A stretch of 43,368 nt of DNA from Brooklawnia sp. (GCA_012517115.1 JAAYVP010000313.1:1-43368); one strand, 5' to 3'; positions 1-9,987 are shown, counted from the stretch's first letter. Made by a program: numbers and translations. The notes: generated from the letters alone by a model not told the origin.

Positions 1-786
1 GAGATGACCCCGGACGCCGACGGCACGCTGCCTGAGGGAATCAAGGGGCATGTCGAGTTCTGCGGGGTCGACTTCAGTTACACCCCGGAGCGTCCGCTTA
101 TCGCCGGGTTGGATATGGCGGCCCAACCCGGCCAGACCATCGCCATCGTGGGCCCCACCGGCGCCGGGAAGACCACTCTGGTCAACCTGCTGGAGCGGTT
201 CTACGAGATCGATGGCGGTCGGATCCTACTGGACGGGGTCGACATCGCCTCGGTGCCGCGAGCTACGCTGCGCAGCCAACTCGGCATGGTGCTGCAAGAC
301 ACCTGGTTGTTCGGCGGCACCATCCGCGAGAACATCGCCTACGGCAAGCCGGGGGCCACCCGGGACGAGGTAATCTCCGCTGCGACTGCGGCCCACGTGG
401 ATGCGTTCGTCCACCAGTTACCCGACGGCTACGAGACCGTCATCAACGAGGAGGGGACGAACGTTTCCGCTGGCGAGAAGCAGCTAATCACAATCGCCAG
501 GGCGTTCATCGCAGATCCGGAAGTACTGATCCTGGACGAGGCGACCTCCTCGGTCGACACCCGCACCGAGGTGCTGGTGCAGCAGGCCATGGCCAGGTTG
601 CGGTCGGGACGAACCTCGTTCGTGATCGCCCATCGGCTTTCGACGATTCGGGACGCCGATCTGATCCTGGTGATGGCCGAGGGCGCGATTGTCGAGCAGG
701 GCAGCCACGACGAGTTGATCAAAGCCCGGGGCGCCTACTACGACCTCTACCAGTCGCAGTTCGCAGCCGCGCTGGGTGAGGTCTGA
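1..786 (+). CDS. ABC exporter, C-terminal nucleotide-binding part (5' truncated)
   Basis: The reading frame is open from the first base, so only the last 261 residues are in the window. They form a complete ABC ATPase domain: Walker A GPTGAGKT (visible residues about 51-58), Q-loop [10 protein letters not shown], signature VSAGEKQ in place of LSGGQ, Walker [13 protein letters not shown] and H-loop AHRLST. The VSAGEKQ signature and the DTWLF Q-loop are typical of fused membrane-ATPase exporters of the MsbA/LmrA type, often one half of a heterodimer. The transmembrane domain would lie upstream, outside the window. The substrate cannot be told from this part. The gene ends about 70 bp before the convergent TorD-like gene. 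Confidence 0.95.
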   Translation, partial: EMTPDADGTLPEGIKGHVEFCGVDFSYTPERPLIAGLDMAAQPGQTIAIVGPTGAGKTTLVNLLERFYEIDGGRILLDGVDIASVPRATLRSQLGMVLQDTWLFGGTIRENIAYGKPGATRDEVISAATAAHVDAFVHQLPDGYETVINEEGTNVSAGEKQLITIARAFIADPEVLILDEATSSVDTRTEVLVQQAMARLRSGRTSFVIAHRLSTIRDADLILVMAEGAIVEQGSHDELIKARGAYYDLYQSQFAAALGEV

Positions 787-855
787 TCGCTAGTCCACCG
801 GCCCCCCGGGGTAGCTGTGCCCGCGGTCAGGGCCGGGCTGACATGGCTGAGGTGG

Positions 856-1503
856 CTACTCGGCGGTGGTGCCAGCCAAGGCTGACGCCACCTGGGCACA
901 AGCGTCCTGTCCTAGAATCCCGATGCCGCGGTAGAAATCGGTGTCAGCGCCCAGTTCTACGCGTTTGAAGAACTCGGGGGCCCACTTGAGCAGGTGCTCA
1001 CGGCAGAACTCGGCATGGGCCTGGGCATAGCTTTCAGCCCAATCGGTATCCTCGGCCTCGACTGCATCCAACGCACGCGTGAGCAGCGTGCCACAGAACT
1101 CGAGCTCGAGGCTGATGTGGTCGTCCGGTTCACGGTTCAGCTTCGGTGCTTGCAACCCAAAGCGTCGGTAGAAGTCGCGCACCTGAAGCGTCTGCGCCTC
1201 GAAAACCAAACCCTCGCGCGACAGATAGACCGACTCCCACGGCACGGCTTTGACCTTGCCCGGACCGCGAACGAGCCGGAAGTGGTCGTCGTGGACCGCA
1301 GCAGCCGTTTCACCGCGCGCTGCTGACCGGCCCAGCAACGCCAGGCCCTCTGTGGTCCGCTCCCCATCGGGCAACGGCCAATCGGCCAGCAACTCCGCCG
1401 ACCGCATCCGGTCGAGACTGTCCTGGTCGGGGGACGCGGCAAACAGTCGGCCGAGCACGGTCCAGGTGGCCGCCCAGGCGTCCCAATCTTGCGCAGAGGT
1501 CAT
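856..1503 (-). CDS. TorD/DmsD-family molecular chaperone
   Basis: The 215-residue, mostly helical protein has the family signatures: a W/Y-E-S-V-Y-L-S segment (PWESVYLS, about residue 88), a RRFGLQAP stretch, and EPDDHISLELEF (about residues 125-136), which corresponds to the E-PDH-hinge motif of TorD-like chaperones. Proteins of this family bind the twin-arginine signal or the apo-form of molybdopterin oxidoreductases (DMSO/TMAO reductase, nitrate reductase) before export. No such oxidoreductase lies in this window, so its client is elsewhere or was lost. The ATG at 1503 sits 6 nt behind a TAGCAT hexamer and has no Shine-Dalgarno sequence, suggesting a leaderless transcript. It is divergent from the gene at 1527. 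Confidence 0.85.
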   Translation of the reverse strand: MTSAQDWDAWAATWTVLGRLFAASPDQDSLDRMRSAELLADWPLPDGERTTEGLALLGRSAARGETAAAVHDDHFRLVRGPGKVKAVPWESVYLSREGLVFEAQTLQVRDFYRRFGLQAPKLNREPDDHISLELEFCGTLLTRALDAVEAEDTDWAESYAQAHAEFCREHLLKWAPEFFKRVELGADTDFYRGIGILGQDACAQVASALAGTTAE

Positions 1504-1509
1504 GGGGTC

Positions 1510-1515
1510 ATGCTA
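1510..1515 (-). promoter_or_regulatory. -10 box, TorD-like gene (predicted leaderless)
   Basis: TAGCAT on the minus strand ends 6 nt before the ATG at 1503. No Shine-Dalgarno sequence is present, so transcription probably starts at the A of the start codon. Confidence 0.5.
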
Positions 1516-1526
1516 GATGGTGGGCT

Positions 1527-2030
1527 GTGACCATCCATTCGAGCCATCCGTTCGCCGGAGCCGCGCACGAACCCGGACGCCGCTTCCGCGGCCGGTTGGG
1601 TGGACGCGTCAGTTTGTGGACGGCGGGGGTCGGCGTTAGACGGGCCGGGTTGACCGTGACCTCTCTGCTCGCGGTCGGTGGGGACCCTTGGCGGCTGGTG
1701 GCGGCGCTCGACCCAGACGCCGAACTCACCGAAGAGTTGATCGGCACCGGACGCGCGGTGGTGACTCTGCTGACTTCGGGACAGCTGCGATTGGCGGAGG
1801 GGTTCGGCGGCGGGCCCGCGCCCGGTGGGGCATTCCGGATCGGCGACTGGGTGGACACGCAATGGGGTCCGCGTCCGACCGAGGCGGCCACCTGGGCCGG
1901 CCTCGAACTGGAGTCGCGGGCGACGATGGGCTGGTCACTGCTGGTCACCTGTCGGCTGACCCAGGTCGAGATCGCAGACGACGAGCCGTCTCCACTGCTG
2001 CACTATCGCGGCCGCTACTCGTCGAACTGA
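1527..2030 (+). CDS. Flavin reductase-like (FMN split-barrel) domain protein
   Basis: The 167-residue protein starts with GTG at 1527, only 23 bp from the divergent TorD-like gene. The stretch around residues 28-48 (VSLWTAGVGVRRAGLTVTSL) matches the start of the flavin reductase-like FMN-binding split barrel, where a T-A-G/GLTVSS motif contacts the cofactor. The remainder (LELESRATMGWSLLVTCRL, then a short YRGRY end) fits the same fold. Such proteins reduce free flavin or bind FMN or F420 as small oxidoreductases. The shared promoter region hints at a redox role with the TorD-like gene, but that is inference. The exact substrate is unknown. Confidence 0.7.
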   Translation: MTIHSSHPFAGAAHEPGRRFRGRLGGRVSLWTAGVGVRRAGLTVTSLLAVGGDPWRLVAALDPDAELTEELIGTGRAVVTLLTSGQLRLAEGFGGGPAPGGAFRIGDWVDTQWGPRPTEAATWAGLELESRATMGWSLLVTCRLTQVEIADDEPSPLLHYRGRYSSN

Positions 2031-2127
2031 TCCACGCGAATGATCGGCGCCTTCGCGGGGCTCTGTGGCAGACGACGGCCGCGGCTCAGTAGACGGTCCC
2101 GGTAGCCGGACGTGGGGCCCGGCCTTG

Positions 2128-2133
2128 TACTCT
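2128..2133 (+). promoter_or_regulatory. -10 box for the gene at 2142 (predicted leaderless)
   Basis: TACTCT lies 8 nt before the ATG at 2142 and no ribosome binding site is visible. Confidence 0.45.
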
Positions 2134-2141
2134 TGGGTCCG

Positions 2142-2717
2142 ATGGACAGCGAGATTTTTGCCTCCGAGCGCAATCACCACCTGCGGTTCCGGCTCATTTA
2201 CCGCATTCTGCTGGGCATTCTCCTGCTTGGCGCAGCGGTCCTGCTGGTCTGGGCCGCGTTCTCGGTTAGTGCCCGGTCCGGCTGGGTAGTGAGCATCGGT
2301 TTCGCGGTCATCACCGCCTTAGTGCTGGCGATGGCTTGGCGGATGGATCGTGCACATCCCGACTTGCTGGCCACCACCGGCCCCTGGTCGCATGGGCAGG
2401 TCTATTCCGGTTCGCAGGCGAATGAGATCTGGAACTCGATGGGCAAGGTGGTCGTCCGGCACCAGATGGGTTTTCGGCGTCTCACCCAGACCACCGCGAT
2501 GGCGGACCGTCCAGGCAGCTTCCTGTATCGCAAGGGTGTGCACCTGATCGACGTCCGCGATTCCGAGGACCATCCCGGCTGGACGGTGGTATCGGTCTTC
2601 GCCACCCCCGATCTACCCACCACCATGACCGACTTCGGACGTGGCAGTGGTATCAACAACGAACTGCTGTCGGCGGTGCCGGGGCACCGCCGTCCGGGTG
2701 ACCCCGACCTTGGCTGA
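2142..2717 (+). CDS. Membrane protein of unknown function, two transmembrane segments
   Basis: The 191-residue protein begins MDSEIF at 2142; an upstream in-frame start at 2112 would add ten residues but overlaps the likely promoter. Two hydrophobic segments (about residues 19-40 and 49-66) are followed by a soluble part of about 120 residues containing SGSQANEIWNSMGKVVVRH and a closing GINNELLSAVPGHRRPGD. I do not recognise the family. It ends 41 bp before the Ser/Thr kinase and runs the same way, so the two could be co-transcribed. The cytoplasmic part contains no catalytic motif that I recognise. Confidence 0.75.
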   Translation: MDSEIFASERNHHLRFRLIYRILLGILLLGAAVLLVWAAFSVSARSGWVVSIGFAVITALVLAMAWRMDRAHPDLLATTGPWSHGQVYSGSQANEIWNSMGKVVVRHQMGFRRLTQTTAMADRPGSFLYRKGVHLIDVRDSEDHPGWTVVSVFATPDLPTTMTDFGRGSGINNELLSAVPGHRRPGDPDLG

Positions 2718-2758
2718 CCAATTTCTGCCCCGGACGCGGAGTGCGACAGGATGATGAC

Positions 2759-4216
2759 ATGACTGCTGAGCTGCTGGCGGGCCGCTACGAACTGGTTTCG
2801 CCTGTCGGCAAGGGCGCCACCGGCCAGGTTTGGCGGGGCCTCGACACCTTGCTGGAGCGTCAGGTGGCGATCAAGCTGGTCGACTTCGAAGGGGCGCGCG
2901 ACCCTGCGATGGCCGAACGGTTCCGTCGCGAAGGCATCGCGATCGCTGGTGTGCGACACGACGCCATCGTCCAGATCTTCGATACCGGCGCGGACGACCG
3001 GCGCGGCTGGCTGGTGATGGAGTACCTCAACGGCCCCAACCTCAACAAGATCGTACAGGACGCCGGACCCCTGACCTACGAGATCGGTATGCCGCTGCTC
3101 GCCAGGGTGGCTGATGGCCTGCAAGCAGCCCACGACGCAGGCGTCACCCATCGCGACGTCAAACCGGCGAATATCGTCCTGGACGCCGCACCCGATGCCG
3201 CTGGCACGCTCCCCGATCTGATCGCGCATCCCGAACTCGGCCGCCCGGTGCTGGTCGACTTCGGCATCGCCCGGCTGGTGGACCAGGCTGGGACGCAGTT
3301 GACACGTCCGGCCACGGCTATCGGCACCGCGGCCTACATGTCGCCCGAGCAGGCTCGTGGCCTGGCGACCGGGCCCGCCTCCGACGTCTACTCGCTGGCG
3401 TGCGTCGCGTACCACACCTTCCTCGGCCGCCCGCCGTTCACCGCAACCAGTTCGGTGGCGGTGGCGCACGCCCAGGCCTACGACACCCCCGTCCCGCTGG
3501 CCGAACTCAGCCCCGACATCCCACCAGCCCTGAACAGCCTGGTCTCGCGGATGCTGCTGAAGGACGCCGGGCAGCGGCCGAGCGCCCACGAAGTGGCAGC
3601 CGAGTTGCGGGCCATCGCCAATGATCCTGGGATGGCCCCGACGGCCATGCTTGCCGGGCTGCCACCCCAGGCGCTGCCTCCAGAGGCTGCCACCGCAGTG
3701 CTGGTTCCGCAGGCTGCCGTCGCACCCACGGCAACCTTGGCCGAGGGTATGGACGTAGTCGCACCGGTCGCCGCTGCGGCCACGACCGGCCAGCCTTATC
3801 CGGCGCTCACACCGGTCGAAGAGGACACCGAGAAGCGGGCTTCCGGTGGTGGCTTCCACAATGCGGGACGCTGGTTGGTCGGGTTGCTGGTGCTGGGTCT
3901 GGTGGCTGCCCTGGTCTACACGTGGACGGCACGGGCATCCGACCCGCGACCGGCGCCCACCGTGACCATGTTCACCACCGCCCCCCAGACCACGGCGTCC
4001 CAGACCACCACCCAGGCGACGCACAGCACGGCCACACAGCCGACCACCACGGCTCCGACGACTTCAGCCGCCACCCAGACCACGGCGCCACCGGCCACCA
4101 CCAGCCAGCCCACCGAGGCACCCACGACCGCGGCCCCAACCACCACCGAGGCGCCAGCCACCACTGCGCCACCCGCCACGACGGAGCCTCCTGCGGGCGG
4201 CAGCCCGGCGCGCTGA
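2759..4216 (+). CDS. Transmembrane serine/threonine protein kinase
   Basis: The 485-residue Hanks-type kinase has all core motifs: glycine loop VGKGATGQV (residues 16-24), Lys39 in VAIK, catalytic HRDVKPAN (Asp133, Asn138), DFG at 167-169 and SPEQ at 195-198. An insertion of about 20 residues separates the catalytic loop from DFG. A single membrane segment (about 371-389) follows a juxtamembrane linker. The outer tail (390-485) is almost only Thr, Pro, Ala and Gln, with no PASTA repeats or sensor fold. The ATG at 2759 is chosen because an AGGA sits about 8 nt upstream; a GTG at 2741 is in frame but lies before that site. It resembles actinobacterial Pkn kinases; the ligand is unknown. Confidence 0.95.
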   Translation: MTAELLAGRYELVSPVGKGATGQVWRGLDTLLERQVAIKLVDFEGARDPAMAERFRREGIAIAGVRHDAIVQIFDTGADDRRGWLVMEYLNGPNLNKIVQDAGPLTYEIGMPLLARVADGLQAAHDAGVTHRDVKPANIVLDAAPDAAGTLPDLIAHPELGRPVLVDFGIARLVDQAGTQLTRPATAIGTAAYMSPEQARGLATGPASDVYSLACVAYHTFLGRPPFTATSSVAVAHAQAYDTPVPLAELSPDIPPALNSLVSRMLLKDAGQRPSAHEVAAELRAIANDPGMAPTAMLAGLPPQALPPEAATAVLVPQAAVAPTATLAEGMDVVAPVAAAATTGQPYPALTPVEEDTEKRASGGGFHNAGRWLVGLLVLGLVAALVYTWTARASDPRPAPTVTMFTTAPQTTASQTTTQATHSTATQPTTTAPTTSAATQTTAPPATTSQPTEAPTTAAPTTTEAPATTAPPATTEPPAGGSPAR

Positions 4217-4287
4217 GATCGGCACCCCGAGCACATTCACCCGTCCAGCCCCCGGAACGTGTTGCTGCAGGGGCCTCCGGAGGATGA

Positions 4288-5658
<1,371 letters not shown>

Positions 5659-5666
5659 TCTGCCAC

Positions 5667-5682
5667 GTTCGCGGCGGCGAAC
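5667..5682. terminator. Small hairpin between gdhA and the convergent membrane gene
   Basis: A perfect 6-bp stem (GTTCGC / GCGAAC) closes a 4-nt loop directly after gdhA and touches the stop codon of the opposing gene. No T-run follows, so a terminator role is only possible. Confidence 0.35.
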
Positions 5683-6141
5683 TCAATCGTCAGCGGGCCA
5701 GGGGTTGAGGTGGACGTCCGCCCATTCGCCCCTGGCCTGCCGGAGCATCGCGGTCGAGCCGGTCGCGCACAGCGCAACCCCGGTGTAGCCGAGGGCGTGC
5801 CAATCGTTGGCGCCGCGCGTTGTCAGGAACGCGACGAAGATGCCGTAGCCGGCGGTCAGCCACATCACGATGGCAGTGATCGTCACCCCGACCAGCACCA
5901 GTTTCAACGGTTCCCTCTCGGGCACCCGGGCGCTTCCGACTCGTTTCAGACGTTCGGCGTTTCCCTTGGTCACCAGCCAGATGGCCAGCACGAACAGCCC
6001 TGAGAGCACGGTCGTGAAGGCGACCTGGCCGGTGCTGGCGGCCTGTGCGACCTGTCCGCCGACCATGCCTGATGCACCAGCCACTGCCCCAAGTTGCATA
6101 GCAAGCAGCGGCCACCGGTCGCGCCAGGCCAATCGTGCCAT
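5683..6141 (-). CDS. Small integral membrane protein coupled to the HerA-like ATPase gene
   Basis: The 152-residue protein has four hydrophobic segments (roughly residues 13-32, 40-57, 80-105 and 116-132) and a hydrophilic C-terminus. The start ATG at 6141 shares one base with the stop codon of the upstream ATPase gene (TGATG), which predicts translational coupling. The frame could be extended far upstream through the ATPase gene, but that extension has no support. I do not recognise a family. Coupling suggests that it is made together with the DUF853 protein, perhaps as a membrane partner; this is inference. Confidence 0.75.
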   Translation of the reverse strand: MARLAWRDRWPLLAMQLGAVAGASGMVGGQVAQAASTGQVAFTTVLSGLFVLAIWLVTKGNAERLKRVGSARVPEREPLKLVLVGVTITAIVMWLTAGYGIFVAFLTTRGANDWHALGYTGVALCATGSTAMLRQARGEWADVHLNPWPADD

Positions 6142-7718
6142 CAGCGCCGACGCCCGGTACCGAACAGCGAGCGGGCGATCTCGCGTCCGGCCGAGCGTGC
6201 GAACTGCTTGACCACGCTCGAATTGACCACCTCGCCGAGCAGCGACTTCTCGTGCCGGGCCGACGCCTTGGACTGCGCCGGAGGCGACCAGGTGGTCCGT
6301 TCCGCTGATCCGGGACGCTGCGCCTCGGCTTGGGCGACGGCTGCTCCCTCGGCCAGTCGACGTGCCAACATCTCGTGTGCCGAGTCGCGGTTGATCTGCT
6401 GGCCGTATCTGCCCAGTAGGGGGCTGGCTGTGATGACCTGGTCCATCCTTGCCGGGTCGCTGGGGCCCATCCGTGACTCGGGGGCGAAGATCCGCGTCCA
6501 CGCCACCGGGGTGGGCGCACCGTCGGGGTCCATCACAGTCACCACGGCTTGACCGATACCCAACTGGGTCAACAATTCGGCTAGATCGTACTTCGACTTG
6601 GGAAACGTACTCACCGTCGCCTTCAGCGCTTTCGCGTCGTCCGGTGTGTGCGCCCGCAACTGGTGCTGGATGCGGCTGCCGAGTTGGGCGAGCACGTCGG
6701 CTGGCACATCCTTCGGTGTCTGGGTGACAAAGAAGATACCGACCCCTTTCGACCTGATCAGCCGCACCGTCTGGGTGATTTGGGCGATGAAGGCCTTGGA
6801 CGCGTCGCTGAAGAGCAGATGTGCCTCGTCAAAGAAGAAGACCAGCTTCGGGCGATCAGCGTCGCCCACCTCGGGCAGGTCATGGTAGAGGTCGGCCAGC
6901 AGCCACATCAGGAAGGTGGAGAACAGGGCGGGGCGATCCTGCAAGTTGGGCAACTCCAGCATGCTGACCACACCGGCACCGTCCGGCGTGGCGCGCAGCA
7001 GATCGCGGGTGTCGAACTCGGGTTCACCGAAGAAGACCCCCGCGCCTTGCTGGTCCAGGTTGACGATCTTGCGTAGGATCACGCCGACGGTCTGTGGGCT
7101 GAGCCCGCCAACCTGCTTCAGCTCCGGCTTACCCTCGTCCGAGTCGAGATACTTCAGCACCGCGACTAGGTCTTCGAGGTCGAGCAACGGTAGCCCTGCC
7201 TGGTCGCAGAAGTGGAACACCAGCCCGAGGGATGACTCTTGGGTCTCATTCAGGCCGAGTACCTTGCTCAGCAGGATCGGGCCGAAACTCGAGATGGTGG
7301 CCCGGAGCGGGATGCCGCGGCCTTGACCGCCCAGGGCATAGAACTCGACGGTAGGCGCGCTGGGTGACCACTGCTGGCCGTTCTTCTGCGTTCGCGCCAG
7401 CAGTTTCTCGCTCGGCGTGCCGGGCGTAGCCAGGCCAGAAAGGTCGCCCTTGATGTCAGCTGCGAAGACCGGGACGCCGGCCCGGGCGATCTGCTCGGCC
7501 AAGACTTGCAGGGTGATTGTCTTGCCCGTGCCGGTTGCCCCGCAGATTAGGCCGTGCCGATTCAGCATGCTGAGCGGAATGCGGATTCGGGTGTCCGATA
7601 CCGGCGTGTCGTCGACGCTGAGCACACCCAGTTCGACTGTCGGCTCTGCGAAGGTGTACCCGTCTCGGATTGCGCCGACGGCCTCGTCGGACATCGGTTC
7701 AGCGAAGTCAGCGGACAT
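6141..7718 (-). CDS. HerA-like ATPase, DUF853 family
   Basis: The 525-residue protein is a full-length DUF853/HerA-like ATPase. Walker A is GATGTGKT (residues 60-67) after a short N-terminal strand region, Walker B is VFFFDEAH (Asp297, Glu298), and an arginine-containing C-terminal part (TQTPKDVPADVLAQLGSRIQH) follows. Relatives are hexameric P-loop ATPases of the FtsK/HerA clade; HerA itself pumps DNA with the NurA nuclease, but the cellular role of DUF853 proteins is not settled. No NurA-like gene is nearby. It overlaps the downstream membrane protein gene by one base. The C-terminus (residues 450-525) is Ala/Ser/Arg rich. Confidence 0.93.
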   Translation of the reverse strand: MSADFAEPMSDEAVGAIRDGYTFAEPTVELGVLSVDDTPVSDTRIRIPLSMLNRHGLICGATGTGKTITLQVLAEQIARAGVPVFAADIKGDLSGLATPGTPSEKLLARTQKNGQQWSPSAPTVEFYALGGQGRGIPLRATISSFGPILLSKVLGLNETQESSLGLVFHFCDQAGLPLLDLEDLVAVLKYLDSDEGKPELKQVGGLSPQTVGVILRKIVNLDQQGAGVFFGEPEFDTRDLLRATPDGAGVVSMLELPNLQDRPALFSTFLMWLLADLYHDLPEVGDADRPKLVFFFDEAHLLFSDASKAFIAQITQTVRLIRSKGVGIFFVTQTPKDVPADVLAQLGSRIQHQLRAHTPDDAKALKATVSTFPKSKYDLAELLTQLGIGQAVVTVMDPDGAPTPVAWTRIFAPESRMGPSDPARMDQVITASPLLGRYGQQINRDSAHEMLARRLAEGAAVAQAEAQRPGSAERTTWSPPAQSKASARHEKSLLGEVVNSSVVKQFARSAGREIARSLFGTGRRR

Positions 7719-7755
7719 GGGATCAGCATGCCACGAGGTGACTTCGGTGCGCGCT

Positions 7756-7761
7756 TAGGAT
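7756..7761 (+). promoter_or_regulatory. -10 box for the gene at 7768 (predicted leaderless)
   Basis: TAGGAT ends 6 nt before the GTG at 7768; no Shine-Dalgarno sequence is seen. Confidence 0.5.
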
Positions 7762-7767
7762 GGTCGG

Positions 7768-8061
7768 GTGATCTTCAAACGAGTCGGCGACGGACGGCCA
7801 TACCCCGATCATGGCTATTCCCATCGGGACTGGGCGGCGGTTCCGCCGCAACAGGTCCGGCTGGATCAGCTGGTCACCACCAAACGAACCCTTGAACTGG
7901 ACACCCTGTTGGACGAAGATTCCACGTTCTACGGCGACCTGTTCGCCCACGTGGTTTCCTGGCGTGGCGAGCTCTACCTCGAAGACGGGCTGCATCGCGC
8001 GCTCCGTTCGGCACTTCAGCAACGCCGGACGGTTCATGCTCGAGTCCTGGAACTGCGCTGA
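7768..8061 (+). CDS. Conserved actinobacterial small protein, VapB-like
   Basis: The 97-residue protein (MIFKRVGDGRPYPDH start, GTG codon) belongs, from memory, to a conserved actinobacterial group often labelled VapB-family antitoxin. The conserved core is RLDQLVTTKRTLELD followed by DSTFYGDLFAHVV and a GELYLEDGLHRALR ending. There is no PIN-domain toxin gene next to it, so a toxin-antitoxin role is doubtful. It is followed after 62 bp by a LytR_C protein gene in the same direction, a pairing I associate with other actinobacteria. The actual function is unknown. Confidence 0.8.
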   Translation: MIFKRVGDGRPYPDHGYSHRDWAAVPPQQVRLDQLVTTKRTLELDTLLDEDSTFYGDLFAHVVSWRGELYLEDGLHRALRSALQQRRTVHARVLELR

Positions 8062-8123
8062 CCACGTGGTGAAGTAGGCTTTCGCCACATATCGGGCAGA
8101 CCGCGAAGGGACCGGAGCGAAGA

Positions 8124-8651
8124 GTGCGGAGATCGTTACGCAAATGGGCGAGCCCAATCACCCTGCTCATGCTTCTTGGCCTTCTTGGCTGGGGTCTGTG
8201 GTGGGGCTGGCAGCAACTGAGCCGTCCGGCGCAGGTCGTCCCAGCCGCACCCTGCGTCACACACTCGGCCTCCGTGCTCACCTCTACTCAGGTCACCGTC
8301 CAGGTGATGAACGCTGGCACCGTGGCGGGTCTCGCGGGTCAAATCACCGAGCAGTTGAGAAACAAAGGCTTCACCACCAAGCCACCGAGGAACACCGACG
8401 GACCGATCGACAACACCGTCGTGGTCGGTGCCACCGCAGACGAACCTGCCGTGCAACTGGTTCTCGGCTTCTTCCCCGGCGCCGAGGTTCGGTCCGACGG
8501 CCGCACCGACGGCACAGTCGATGTCCTAGTCGGTGACACTTTCGGTGGCTTCAATGAGGCCGCGCCCACCGAGATCGGCGTGCCGGGTGGCACAGTCTGC
8601 CTGCCGGAATCCACCTCCACTCAAGCGTCGCCAGCACCTCAAGCTCCCTGA
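8124..8651 (+). CDS. LytR C-terminal domain membrane protein
   Basis: The 175-residue protein has a short basic N-terminus, one membrane segment (about residues 12-31) and an outer domain. VQVMNAGTVAGLAGQITEQL (about 58-77), followed by LRNKGF, is the start of the LytR_C fold, which ends near VDVLVGDTF. LytR_C domains occur alone or at the end of LCP cell-wall ligases; alone they are anchored envelope proteins of uncertain role. The C-terminal 25 residues are a low-complexity Ser/Pro/Ala tail. The GTG start at 8124 is supported by GGAG about 8 nt upstream. It likely forms an operon with the VapB-like gene. Confidence 0.85.
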   Translation: MRRSLRKWASPITLLMLLGLLGWGLWWGWQQLSRPAQVVPAAPCVTHSASVLTSTQVTVQVMNAGTVAGLAGQITEQLRNKGFTTKPPRNTDGPIDNTVVVGATADEPAVQLVLGFFPGAEVRSDGRTDGTVDVLVGDTFGGFNEAAPTEIGVPGGTVCLPESTSTQASPAPQAP

Positions 8652-8673
8652 CAACCCGGGCGCCGGGGCGCAC

Positions 8674-9987
8674 TCATCTCGAAGAGCTGGGAGCTTCCCC
8701 GGGCGCGGCAGCCTCTCCGTTGGCTTGGGAATCCGTCGACTCGGGTGGGGCCTCCTGCTGGTCAGCGAGTCCGCCGACTGCTGGCAGCACGTCAGTTCCC
8801 CAGACATTGGACGCAAGGTCCACCCCGCTGGCCGCGTCCTCGTCGGTCTGCGGGTTGTAGTCACCGGTGTCGGCGAGCGCGGAGCGCGCCTGCGCAGCCG
8901 AGAGCCCGGTGAGCCCAAGCAGGTCGACCACGATCGCTCGTAGCAATGACATCAGGGTGGCGTTGCGCCAGTCCCCGGGGTCGCTGACCATCTCTGCGGG
9001 GCGCAGGGTCGCCGCCAATTCGACAGTCGCGTCCCGAGCCTGCGTCGGACGCTGCCAGCTGCCTACGCCTATGCCGACCTCCTCCAGCCGGTCAGCGGTT
9101 TGCCTCATCATGGCCGCTATCCCGGGCATGGGACCCACTTCCCTGACCATCCCACGGGCCTGTCGTTGCATCATCGACAAGGTGACATGCAGGCGTTCGG
9201 TCAGCTCCAGCATGCGGTCGAGTTCAGCCAGCTCGGCGCGGGAACCGATCGCGACCGGGCTGATTGCCGCGGTCTCCTGGGCCGATCCCAACGCCCTGAT
9301 GGCGTCATTGAGAGACTCGCGCATCGAGATCAGTCGGCCCCGCAACGCTGCGATAGCGTTCGCGTCGCCACCGTCAACGTGCTTGCCGAGCTGACGCAGA
9401 ATGCGGGACGCTTCGCCGAGCGAGTAGGCGACGTAGCGACGCGGTCGGGTCACGATGTTGGTCGGTAGGATCGCTGTGCCGACCAGCGCCACCCCGGCGC
9501 CGATCAAGGCGTTGAGCCAACGATCCAGTGGGCTGCTTCCGGCGACGCCGCTGCTGACCATCATGCCGGCCACCACGATCGAATTGATGGCGGTTTGAAA
9601 GGTGACCAGGTCGCTGCGATGGATGAAGCGTCCGATCAGCGGTGTGACGAGCAGCAGCGCGAGGAGTTGCCAGGCGCTGAAACCCGAGTAGTGCCCGATC
9701 AGTCCGCCGATCAGGACGCCAGTGCTGGTGCCCAGGCCGATCTCGATGACCTTGCGGGGCTCCCGGTTCCGCGAGAACCCCATGCACAGAAATGTCACGA
9801 TCGGCGCAAAGATCGGGTTCGGGTCGTCCAGCAGTGAGCGGCACAGCAGCCACGACAGGGTCGCGAAGACAGCGGTCTGGGTATTAGGGACGACTGCACC
9901 AGCAACCCGCGTCCATCCCTGGCGGAACTGCGCGACGATGTACGACTTCCACCGGAACCAGAACGATCCGTCAACCGCTTCGATCAC
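8674..9987 (-). CDS. FUSC-family (aromatic acid exporter-like) membrane protein
   Basis: The 437-residue protein has an N-terminal half with about six membrane segments, including PIFAPIVTFLCMG and GLGTSTGVLIGGLIG, typical of the fusaric acid resistance / FUSC superfamily. A cytoplasmic helical half follows (residues about 190-350, many Arg, Glu and Leu), with a disordered acidic Ala/Pro/Glu tail. FUSC proteins are proposed exporters of aromatic acids; substrate evidence is lacking here. The start is GTG at 9987, 8 nt behind a TAGGCT box without a ribosome site. It converges with the LytR_C gene, with 22 bp between the stop codons. Confidence 0.85.
   Translation of the reverse strand: MIEAVDGSFWFRWKSYIVAQFRQGWTRVAGAVVPNTQTAVFATLSWLLCRSLLDDPNPIFAPIVTFLCMGFSRNREPRKVIEIGLGTSTGVLIGGLIGHYSGFSAWQLLALLLVTPLIGRFIHRSDLVTFQTAINSIVVAGMMVSSGVAGSSPLDRWLNALIGAGVALVGTAILPTNIVTRPRRYVAYSLGEASRILRQLGKHVDGGDANAIAALRGRLISMRESLNDAIRALGSAQETAAISPVAIGSRAELAELDRMLELTERLHVTLSMMQRQARGMVREVGPMPGIAAMMRQTADRLEEVGIGVGSWQRPTQARDATVELAATLRPAEMVSDPGDWRNATLMSLLRAIVVDLLGLTGLSAAQARSALADTGDYNPQTDEDAASGVDLASNVWGTDVLPAVGGLADQQEAPPESTDSQANGEAAAPGEAPSSSR

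Noticed and set aside
2402-4024. 540-codon open frame on the minus strand
   Set aside because: It lies opposite the Ser/Thr kinase, is rich in Arg, Gly and Gln with no domain, and arises from the high-GC coding strand.
3960-4200. Possible CRISPR-like or tandem DNA repeat
   Set aside because: The repeats are irregular Thr/Pro/Ala codons of the kinase's outer tail, with no fixed unit or spacers.
6142-6501. N-terminal extension of the small membrane protein gene
   Set aside because: It would overlap the end of the HerA-like ATPase gene fully; the coupled ATG at 6141 is a better start.
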